Part shown: positions 55,746-64,000 of the stretch, one piece after another
Numbering within the stretch: the stretch's first letter is position 1
How the letters are laid out: each line of letters opens with the position of its first letter
DNA from: Sarocladium kiliense
Lineage: Eukaryota > Ascomycota > Sordariomycetes > Hypocreales > Sarocladiaceae
DNA length: 64,000 nt
Direction of reading: 5' to 3'
Assembly: GCA_030734395.1 (NCBI GenBank)
Contig: JAUZTG010000003.1
Span: 930,001-994,000, forward strand
Position numbers and translations under genes: made by a program
The notes under the pieces: generated by a model
What the model saw: the letters and a program-made list of their open reading frames with translations, nothing else
What the model was told of the DNA's origin: nothing
Database searches by the model: none

Positions 55746-57026
55746 ATGGGTGCGTCATCAAGAGACGTTTTGCTCCTAGGCAAACTAGACCAGTGAGTGC
55801 ATCACACATTAGCTCACTTGATGCGATGGTAAACCTGATGAGAACCTTTCAGCGCCACAGCATCCTGGAATGCGCTCTCAGAGCACGCCAACCTCATCAC
55901 CCCCCAGGCCAAGAACAGGCAAGAGTTCCTCGAAGAGCTGCGAAGCGGAAGATTGAAGAATGTCGCTGTGATTTGTGATCGAGCTCCAGGTAGCTTCGAT
56001 ATTACCGGCAAGTTTGATGAGGAGCTTGTGAATGCGTTACCCCCAAGCCTCAAGTTTATTGCCCACAATGGTATGTCATCCAAAGCCCTCCTCCCAAGTT
56101 TACAAGGCAGAGTCGGAGTGTAACTGATGGTGAAATAGGCGCTGGGTACGATAATATCGATATTGCAGCTTGCACGGCCCGCTCCATCGCCGTCTCGAAT
56201 TGCCCTGAGGTTGTGGATGACGCCACGTCCGATTGCGCTGTATTTCTCATCCTCGCCGCTCTTCGGGGCTTCAACAACGGCATCCTGGCCATACGAAACA
56301 AAGAGTGGAATGGCGCCGTCCCCCCTGGGCCATTGGGCCGTGATCCTCAAGGGAAGACCCTGGGTATACTGGGCCTCGGCGGCATTGGCCTCAATCTCAA
56401 GCGGAAGATGGAGGTGTTTGGTATGAAGGTCATTTACCACAACAGATCACCCTCAAAGACAGCGGACGGTGCCGAGTACGTCACTTTTGATGAGCTGCTG
56501 GCACGGAGTGATGTTCTGAGTCTCAATCTACCTCTAAATGTAAGTATCATCACACATCGCAAACAAACACTTCAACAGCTCGGTCATCTAACAACAAAAG
56601 GCAAAAACGAGGAATATGATCTCCACCGCCGAGTTCAACAAGATGAAGGACGGCGTCGTTATTGTCAACACCGCGCGAGGCGGTGTGCTAGTTGAGGAGG
56701 CTCTCGTTGAGGCGCTGAACTCCGGCAAAGTTCTATCCTGCGGCCTAGACGTCTACCAAAACGAACCCAACATCCATCCTGGCCTGCTAGCCAACCCGAA
56801 TGTGTGCATGTTACCGCACATGGGCACGTCGACTGTGGAGGTAAGGTTCCTTCATCAGCTTATAGCTTCCCGGTGATCTTGCAATGGACTAATCGGTTTA
56901 AACTATGAACAGACCAAGACGAAGATGGAAGAGTGCACCGTCTCGAACGTACGAGAGGCTTTGCTCCAGGGAAAGCTGCTGACGGTAGTGCCAGAGCAGA
57001 AGGATGTATTTGGCGGAGGATCATAA
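55746..57026 (+). CDS. D-isomer-specific 2-hydroxyacid dehydrogenase (glyoxylate/hydroxypyruvate reductase type)
   Basis: Five exons: 55746-55792, 55853-56070, 56139-56539, 56601-56840 and 56913-57026; 339 aa, in frame throughout, introns of 60-72 nt. NAD(P)-dependent reduction of 2-oxoacids to D-2-hydroxyacids (or the reverse). Visible: HNGAGYDNIDIAAC (spliced), SNCPEVVDDATSDCAV (this position often has PxxxT in relatives), the Rossmann loop LGILGLGGIG (G167, G169, G172), VIYHNRSPSK after the second strand, LNLPLNAKTRNMIS, VNTARGG with catalytic Arg 248, Glu 277 in VYQNEPNI, and LPHMGT with catalytic His 295. The residue after the second beta strand region (HNRS) favours NADP. The start is placed at the first ATG giving a short strand DVLLLGKLDH. 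It ends 139 bp from the convergent regulator gene. Confidence 0.88.
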
Positions 57027-57165
57027 CGTCCTTATCATGGCGTCGTGAGTCTTGCCTACTGGACATGAGGCGTCTCGGCAACTTCACTATACAAACGGCT
57101 CTTGATTGCACGGAATAAAATACAACGCTATTGAAGATATTGTATCGAGCGCGATGAGCTTGTGC

Positions 57166-59526
57166 TCACATCCATTCCTGACCAAATTCGCTAGATATCC
57201 CCCCGAAGCCACATTGTGAGATTGAAAGGCTATTGAGATCCGAGAAGCCTAAGTCCAGAAGACCATCAGAAATAGGGAACAAGGTTCCAGTCTTGGAAGA
57301 CAGTTTCGCTAATCGTTTTTGAAGAGTGTAAGATGTGCGCCTCGTGTCGTTGAAGAGCTCCAAGCCCACAGGCCCGGATGGGCTATCTTTTGTGTCGAGA
57401 ATTAGTTGTATGACATCCGAGTGCCGTTGCGCCCATGGCCAGTATATCGCTGACTCCTTCAATGCGTGCAGCAACGGCTCTAGGTCTTTCGGTGTCGAGC
57501 TGTAGGTTGTTTCGTAGCCCATGGTCCAGAGGATGATGAGACCGCGGGCTGCGAGCCACACGGCGAAACCGAATGTTGGTCCTAGCCGATGGATCTGGCC
57601 AGGCTCGAGAGAGGCTGCCAGGCTGGCAATACTGTGGACGGCTTGCCGACAGCGATAGTGCGATGAGGACAATGGCCTGAGGTAGGGAGAGGCGGTCGAA
57701 GGGAACGCCGCGACGACGTACATGCGCACAATGATACTTTGAAGCCAGGTCAGTCATTTGCCTTGTCCACTACCTCTTGGGGAGGACCAGACTTACAGGT
57801 AGAACGTCGCGTGAATCAGCGTCCACAGAGGGTCAAAGTTCTTTGGCTTTTCCCGCACCTCGCTTGGCAGATTCTCAAACCACGAGAAGATGGAGACTTC
57901 CAGCCGGCGGAAGTTGCTCTGCCATTCCTCGCAGTTGGCCGGCATAGACAGATTCACCGGTTGTATGAGGAGCTGGTTCGACTGATCGACCATGGTCAAA
58001 ACATCAATGTAGTAGTGCCAAAGGTTCAGGGGCTGTTGGTAGATCCGGCATGGTCTCAATGGCGATGGGCGCTGGAACCACTCGGACGCTGCCTGACCCC
58101 AGTCAGAGTCTCTCACAGGATACTGTAACTTTATGAAGCGGCTATCAATCGCACTCGGACGTCCCAGCGGCATGTTGGAGAAGCGATCGAGACTATAGAT
58201 GGTCCAAAAGAGGCGGCGTCTCTCCTCGGCCTCAGTGTTGGAGAGGAAGTCATCATCGCTGTACGTGCCCTCTGCAGCGTCATCATGATCGATCAAGGGA
58301 GAGTCGCAGGCATCAGGCGGTTGAGAACCGCTGCGACCTAGTTGTAACTGGCGAGCGCTCGTTACAAGCATGGCCATGATATTCCATGCTCGAGGGCCTG
58401 GCCCCTGTCCGACAGCATCGATAGCAAGTAGCGTGAGAGCCTGTACCAATGGAACGGAGGTCGAATCCATAGCACTCAGGAGAACCTGATCTTTCGACAC
58501 TTTGAGCTGCGCCTGTCGATCACTAATGGTTGGTTCAGGCTTTGTCCAGAAGCGATCGGTAGCCACGATGATGCCGTGGAGCAGAATCTGCTTGTGCGGC
58601 GCGAACGCCTCGTTCAGGAAGCTCTCTCTGTGAAACAGAGGCGCCCATGGATAGACGTACTCAAAGAAGAGGTCTATGAGCTCGCGCAGATGTGGTTCTG
58701 GAGGCAGCAACGGGCCAAGATTCATCTCGATCGTTGGAGACGCTGTGGCCGGCGCTTCCCAAGCCTGAACTGATGGAACATGCACATCAACATGGTCAAC
58801 AAGTGCTGGCGAAACCGCAAACACTGCCTTTTCGGGCACTAATCCCACCATTGGATGATCAAGAGATGCTGGCTTAGGGCTGCACTCCCAGTCGCGTTCC
58901 TTCGCAGGAGCACATGTCTGCTCCGGTTCCTCATCATGTGAATGTTGCTGTGCAAGCCGCTTGTGAGCAGGAGAGGACGTGTCTTGAACGTCAGAGACGA
59001 TACTAGCTTCAACAGATGAAGAGACCACAGCATTGTCGCCGACCTGCGAAGCCTGTGGACTTGTGTCGTTTGGCTGCCTCGACGGAGGTTGGATGTAAGC
59101 GAGGATCCGTTGGACTGCTTGCGACATGGTCTCGACACTGCCTTCGAGCAGACTTAGGCGTTGCTCGACTGCCTTGCCATATCCAGGACGCAGCCCAGGC
59201 TGTGCCTTTTCTTTATACTCACATGTCAAGTCTATAAGAAGACAGTATCTAAAAGTTAGCTGGCTCTCAACAAAACGGACATTACATGATGTTAAAGGCG
59301 CAACATGAGCGCTTATGTGAGCTGACATACCTCGTCGCCGACACGCGCCACATTGAGGCCGGCCACTGTCGCATCGCGACTTTCTGCTCTTACAAGACTC
59401 GCAGCTGGCTCACTCATCAATACAAGTCTCATGAGTGGTTTTTGGATGGGGTAACCCAGGGATCGCATACGATTTAGACAATGGCTTCACCTGCCTCTTG
59501 CGCACGCGGCAGTTGTCGTCCTCCAT
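57166..59526 (-). CDS. Zn2Cys6 transcription factor with fungal_trans domain
   Basis: Four exons: 59471-59526, 59331-59404, 57797-59231 and 57166-57736 (complement), 711 aa. The binuclear zinc cluster is complete only after splicing: Cys 20, 23, 30, 37, 40 and 47 (CX2CX6CX6CX2CX6C; CESCKSRKSRCDSGRPQC then GACRRRDLTCEY), with an intron between the fifth and sixth Cys. A short linker and coiled segment (VEQRLSLLEGSVETMSQAVQRIL) may dimerise. The middle-homology region spans about residues 220-560: LRELIDLFFEYVYPWAPLFHRESFL, RAWNIMAMLVTSARQLQLGR, EAEERRRLFWTIYSLDRFSNMPLGRPSAI. The first donor (GTATGC at 59470) was chosen because it is the one that keeps the zinc cluster in frame; the first exon is the least certain part. 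Its position between catabolic genes and its promoter shared with the transporter make it the likely regulator of the cluster. Confidence 0.85.
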
Positions 59527-60503
59527 GTTATTGATCTTTCACTCGTTCTCGCTTACGGGCACAAATCATTGAGGAGCAAGTATTGTCAGGATACACACAT
59601 CATTAAGCAACAGGAAAGCCATGGACTAGCGGCCTTGGTCAATCTAGCGTTCCTTTGGATCGGAGTCAAGGACGGATGGGTGTGAAAGGTCAACGACTGC
59701 CAAGCTCAAGGTTGCAAGGCATGCCCGAGGTTACGACAAAGGTCTCCGGAGTGCATTTATCTCCGGTGGGGGCTTCGAAGGAACTAGACTCGATGGCTGG
59801 TCTTGTAGACTTGAACGATGTGCTCACCGCTGCCTAGACCATTCGATGCAACTGCCATAGCCGACTGCACATGCAATATAGGCTACTTGAGACTTAGTCG
59901 ACGAAGGATGGTCCGGACCTTGACTGGAAGAACAAGCCAGGGCCGTGGCACATGATTCGCTGTAGGCTCACAGGTCATCATCACCCCGGCGCGCGATGCA
60001 CAACTCCTGCGCCATGCGGAGATCCTCCGTTCCCCCACACATGTTCGGCAATGGAAATAATACTTCCTGAATGAAGGTCTCGCCCTGGGAATAACAAGAT
60101 TCAGCTGTCTGGAGGAACTCGGCGATTGCTCCGTACCCACAACACTACATCGCCGTGGGTCCGGAGACTCGCCGGTATGGGGACCGACTAACAGACCCGG
60201 GGGGCACCAAAGCTGGGGAAACCCCATGGAGATCGCAGAATTGCTCCCATGATGCCCCCAGGAGCCGCGGGGTAGAGATGGATCGAGAGGTCTGAGACAA
60301 CAATGTGTGCATCTTGAGATCTTCAAAAGGGGTTGATTTCCGATCATCCTTCTCTCGGACGCAACCGACCTATCTGCCTCGACATTGCTGTTCCCTATTG
60401 TCGACAGCATCTGGGTTTTCCCTCATCTCCCCCAATCGACTTTGTCTTCTTCTTGTCTGTCTTCCTCATACCCTTATTCGGTCGATTACGACTCCCCCCC
60501 ATC
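59527..60503. promoter_or_regulatory. Divergent promoter, Zn2Cys6 regulator / MFS transporter
   Basis: 977 bp between the two starts. It contains a palindromic CTCCGGAG (59744-59751), a nearby CTCCGGTG (59761-59768), and CCGGAGACTCGCCGG (60161-60175). Pairs of CGG/CCG triplets of this sort are the usual targets of Zn2Cys6 proteins. C/T-rich sequence leads into the transporter ATG. Confidence 0.45.
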
Positions 60504-62386
60504 ATGTCTCTCCAAAAGCCCAAAGACGACCATGTCGAGGTCAAACCGGAGGATGCTACCGACTATGGGCTCGAGAAGAGCCAAAGCAACACGGACGGCT
60601 TCGTGCCCGAAATTCTCCAAAGCTACAGCTCTGAGGAGCTGGCAGCGATGGAGAAGGCCTTGGTTCGCCGACTCGACTTCCGCTGTCTTCCCATCTTGAT
60701 CATCCTCTTCTTGCTGAACATCCTGGACCGAAATGCCATCGCCAACGCTCGACTGGGCGGACTGGAGGAAACTCTGGGTTTGAGTGATCGCGAGTATCAA
60801 ACTGCTGTTATGATGGTCTGGGGTGAGTGATGCATCAAATTTTCCCCCTTGCACTGTTGAGTACATTGCAAATGCTGATCTACTTCAACAGCTGGTTACA
60901 TTACCATGATGATTCCGTCCAACATGCTTCTCTCCGTCGTCAAACCTCGCTTATACCTCCCAGCCGTGGTCATGATCTGGGGCGTTGTAAGTTTCCCCTC
61001 TCGGCTTCCTAAGTCCTCGATAGCTACTTGGCAAGGCCAGTAGACATCTTGATGTACAACTCCCTGACTTGTTACCCAAACAGGTCTCTGGTTCAACTGG
61101 ATTCTCTCAGAACTTCGGTGGTCTCGCTGCCCTCCGATTCCTCACCGGTGTGACCGAGGCACCCTACTTCCCTGGATGTATCTTCCTACTGTCTTCCTGG
61201 TACACGAAACGCGAGCTTCCGGCCCGAATTGCTGTGTTCTATCTCGGGTACACTCTCGCCTCCGCTTTCGGTGGCCTGATCGCCGCTGGCATCGTCTCGG
61301 GCATGGATGGCCTTGGCGGTTATCCGGCTTGGGTATGTATAATCCAACAATGACACCCTCAGTGTTGCCGGATTTGCACCTTGATTCTAACACGATTTCA
61401 GAGGTGGATCTTCATCCTCGAGGGTGCTCTTACAGTTGTCGCTGGTATTCCTGCCTTTTGGCTGCTTCCCAACTACCCAACCAACACCTCATGGCTCAGC
61501 GCAGAGGAAACTGCCCTTGCGCAGTACCGCCTGGCACGCGACTATGAGGGTGAGAACGATGAGGTTCAGGAGTCAGTCTTCCTAGGCTTCAAGCAGTCTC
61601 TCTCGGACCCCAAGTCTTGGCTTCTCGTTCTGATCCAGTCTGGCGCGGTCGTGAGCATGAGCTTTACCTGTAAGTCCGAACTCTCAGATCCCCCTGACCT
61701 CTTATCATGGCTCTGATGCATATGCAATTGCAGACTTCTTCCCGTCCATTGTTCAGACGCTCGGATACCCCAGAGTCCAGACCCTCCTCCTCACTGCGCC
61801 ACCATACTTCTTGGCCTGTATCTACTCTGTTGCAAACTCGTGGCACAGCGGTAAGACCAACGAGCGATGCTTCCACATTGTTACTGGATGCTGTATCTCC
61901 ATTGTTGGCCAAGTCTTGTCTATGTCTACTCACAACCTCGGAGCCCGATATTTCGTAAGTCTCAATCCTCAAAGATCAGTAGTAACTCGAAAGAAATCTA
62001 ACCATCCCAGGCCATGTTTTTGCAAGCCGCTGGATCTTTTTCGGTCTTCCAGCTTATCCTCTCCTGGGTTTCGTCTACTATCCCCCGTCCCAAGGCCAAG
62101 CGTGCTGTCACCATTGCTCTCGCAACCGCGATCAGCAATGGTACCAACATCAGCACCGCATACCTCTACCCGTCCTCTGACGCTCCGTAAGTCTTGCTGG
62201 AACTCAAGATGACCTATCTTCATTCACTAATCATCTTTTCATAGTCTTTATCGAAAGGGTTGCATTGTTCTGACCAGTGCTCTGGTTGCTTGCGCTTCGG
62301 CCTCGATCGTTCTTCGCTTCTGGTTGAAGAAAGAGAACAAGAAGCTCAATGAGCAGGGAAGAAGCAGCGATCACTATGTACTCTAG
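60504..62386 (+). CDS. MFS transporter, anion:cation symporter (Dal5/TNA1-like) family
   Basis: Seven exons: 60504-60822, 60892-60986, 61084-61332, 61402-61669, 61734-61954, 62011-62186 and 62245-62386; 489 aa, in frame, introns of 56-97 nt. Plasma-membrane uptake of an organic anion or small metabolite with protons. The N-terminal cytosolic stretch ends in MEKALVRRLDFRCLPILIILFLLNILDRNAIANARLGGLEETLGLSDREYQTAVMM-type sequence, the family's TM1 signature with Asp-Arg-x-Asn/Ala. Then come MIPSNMLL, the FLTGVTEAPYFPGCIFLLSSWYTKRELPARIAVFY block diagnostic of the Dal5-type branch, and WRWIFILEGALTVVAG (across an intron). A central loop and a second set of six helices follow. Substrates of this family include allantoate, nicotinate, pantothenate, biotin and sugar acids. 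With the regulator next to it and catabolic enzymes around, a carboxylated sugar is a reasonable guess. Confidence 0.9.
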
Positions 62387-62852
62387 TTTCATAAGCGCAT
62401 GACCAACTTCTGAAAATGATAGTCGGTAGCTAGCATAGATTCAGCTATGGGATCAGACCATGCTCATCTGTTGAAGAGCAATTGAGCCCAAAGGGTGTAC
62501 GCCTGAAACCAGGTCTCATGAGAAAGGGGACGGGCACATAAGGTTTTGAAGAGTGAATACAAGATTTTAGTTGCACGATCAAACCTTTCATTCCACAGAC
62601 AACTCTCATCATACTACATGCAGTCTCAGTCGTGCCCTGTAGCGAACTAGTCGACTTTGTTGTGTATTCCCATCTTTGTTAGCCCAGTGGTATCCTCAAT
62701 ATTGTCAACGAGACTGAAGTGGTGTAATGGTATAGTGTTCTCCTGGTAAATTCTCATACACAAAAGCACAGGTATTTATGGCCAGACTTGGAACTTGGGT
62801 ACTTGTGCTGAATGAACGTCCATTTGTAGGTTGATTATATTCATACTCCGCT
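62387..62852. other. Convergent intergenic region
   Basis: 3' regions of the transporter (+) and the DenD-like gene (-), 466 bp. It contains a short tRNA D-arm-like string near 62720 (see rejected items) and nothing else I recognise. Confidence 0.55.
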
Positions 62853-63878
62853 TCATGTAGAAGCCTCTAAGGTTGCCTTATACTGACGCACAATGTCATC
62901 AAATGTGTCATCTTTCTTAAACCCAAGCTTCAGAGCCCTCGAGTTATCATACGTGCCAGGCCACGAGTAGAGGATCTTCTTCATATCCTCATCGTCCTTC
63001 TCCGTAATGTATTTGAGCTTATCCTCGCCACCAACCCTTGCAAGAGAATCTATCATATCCTGCACAGTGACACCGATGCCTGGCATGCAGAGTACACGAT
63101 CATAATCGGGCAGGGCCGTGGGTGGCAGGTCCAGAGAGCGGACGAGGTTGTCAACCAGAGTGTTCGGAGAGGTGAGCCAGTGCTTATATCCGCGGTCGGA
63201 TAGGGGAAGCTCGCATGGTAGTCCCTGCATAGGCTCCCGGATAATGCCTGATAGGAAGGAAGATGCGGCAGCGGTAGGCTTGCCGGCCCTGACTGAGACA
63301 GTGGGAAGGCGGAAAATCAGGCCGTCGAGGAAGCCTCGGCGGTTGTACTCGTTAATGAGGAACTCGCACATCATCTTCTCACAACCATATGAGTTTTGAG
63401 GTGTTGGTCTTTGCGTCTCGCCTACAGGTTCTGTGACCTCGCCGCCGTAAACAGCCTGGCTGGAGGTGTATATGACCTTGACGCCAGGCTTGGTTCGGCG
63501 CAACGTGTCGAGCAGTGCCCTCGTAGCGTCGAAGTTGACTCTCATGCCTGGATCCAAAGTTAGTGCCATTCTTGGAAGAGAATAATCGGGCGTCTTCTTC
63601 AACTACTTACCCAGGTCGAAATCTGCTTCAGCTCCCGAGGACATGATCCCATGGAGGATGAAGACAACATCGAGATCCTGCGAGACTACTTTCTCGGTCT
63701 CGGTAGAGAGGTCAACCTTGACACATTTTGCCTTGTCAGGCCACTTGACACCTTCAGGTATCCGAGGCTCAACAATGTCACTGAGTACAACCTCATATTT
63801 GCCCTGGCTGTCGTCCAAGAGCGCTCTTGCCAGAAGCTGGCCAATGAAGCCAGCTCCACCCGTAATGAGAATCTTCAT
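62853..63878 (-). CDS. DenD-like SDR: NAD-dependent epimerase/dehydrogenase
   Basis: Two exons: 63611-63878 and 62853-63547 (complement) with a 63-nt intron (CTAAC branch); 320 aa. Extended short-chain dehydrogenase: KILITGGAGFIGQLLARALL (NAD-binding GxxGxxG), VLSDIVEP (Asp selecting NAD over NADP), VDLS, VFILHGIMSSGAEADFDLG, MRVNFDATRALLDTLR, IYTSSQAVYGG (catalytic Ser 118/119) and NSYGCEKMMCEFLINEY with the Tyr 143 / Lys 147 pair. The LHGIMSSGAEADFDLGMRVN motif and the C-terminal IVRQYKA tail are features I associate with the DenD group (D-erythronate dehydrogenase and relatives) more than with UDP-glucose 4-epimerase. It likely oxidises a sugar acid or its relative in the cytosol. Last gene of the visible cluster; its promoter runs to the window edge. 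Confidence 0.85.
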
Positions 63879-64000
63879 AACGGCTGTATGTGTGCCTGCG
63901 TATATCAGGGGAATGCTGTGGTGATTGGTGATGGTGCAGAAGGACAGCTACCAGGGAGTCGTGGGGCTAAGGATCGGCTAGTGGAACAAGACTATCGATG
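63879..64000. promoter_or_regulatory. Upstream sequence of the DenD-like gene, cut by window edge
   Basis: Only 122 bp are available. No motif recognised; the next gene to the right is not visible. Confidence 0.4.

Noticed and set aside
55460..55978. 172-aa plus-strand frame across the start of the hydroxyacid dehydrogenase gene
   Set aside because: Reads through intron 1 out of frame; the spliced model gives a family match and the frame itself does not.
62711..62760. tRNA-like string AGTGGTGTAATGGTATAGTG
   Set aside because: It resembles a D-arm/A box, but no anticodon stem, T-arm or B box follows within tRNA distance, so at most it is a chance match or a broken relic.
51341..63878. Secondary-metabolite cluster
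   Set aside because: No polyketide synthase, peptide synthetase, terpene synthase or P450 is present; the enzymes are those of primary carbon catabolism.
1..64000. CRISPR arrays, bacterial operons or phage genes
   Set aside because: No regularly spaced repeats were seen, and introns throughout show a eukaryotic nuclear genome.

Overview
The window is nuclear DNA from a filamentous ascomycete (Pezizomycotina). Genes are interrupted by 50-190 nt introns with GTRNGT donors, CTRAY branch sites and YAG acceptors. Neighbours are housekeeping genes typical of moulds: VAC7, AXL2-like, a CAS1-domain acetyltransferase and a calcofluor-white-hypersensitive-type protein. A very AT-rich island looks mutated by RIP (repeat-induced point mutation). 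The exact class cannot be told from sequence alone; I lean towards Dothideomycetes, weakly.

There are 21 protein genes: 20 complete, plus one cut by the left edge. I rebuilt splice models by hand, and every multi-exon model closes in frame.

1-33 kb, ordinary core genome: 3' end of a CCZ1-like vacuolar fusion gene; a secreted Asp f 7-like double-psi beta-barrel protein; the lysine methyltransferase EFM6; an AXL2-like polarity membrane protein; a CAS1-type O-acetyltransferase with an apparent 9-nt last exon; a PTC2/PTC3-type PP2C phosphatase; a mitochondrial PPR-like protein; a Peroxin/Ferlin (Mug65/Spo73-type) protein; a small calcofluor-white-hypersensitive-type protein; splicing factor PRP6; 18S rRNA dimethylase DIM1; and VAC7. 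PRP6 and DIM1 are head to head over 326 bp.

33-40.5 kb, gene-poor: the only gene is a compact intronless isochorismatase/YcaC-type hydrolase of bacterial appearance. It is followed by an AT-rich, repeat-derived island at about 38.15-39.72 kb.

40.5-50 kb: a coiled-coil protein, ribosomal proteins L30 and L10 (uL16) divergently transcribed from one 342-bp promoter, and a conserved protein of unknown function.

51.3-63.9 kb, the most interesting part: six adjacent genes that read like a carbohydrate/sugar-acid catabolic cluster. They are a secreted GH29 alpha-L-fucosidase, a stand-alone class II ketose-bisphosphate-type aldolase, a D-2-hydroxyacid dehydrogenase, a Zn2Cys6 regulator, an anion:cation-symporter-type MFS transporter sharing a 977-bp divergent promoter with the regulator, and a DenD-like SDR (sugar-acid dehydrogenase/epimerase). 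A plausible reading is release of a sugar outside the cell, uptake, oxidation or reduction, and aldol cleavage inside, under a dedicated regulator. The substrate is not shown by the sequence. No kinase is seen in the window, and the cluster may continue past the right edge.
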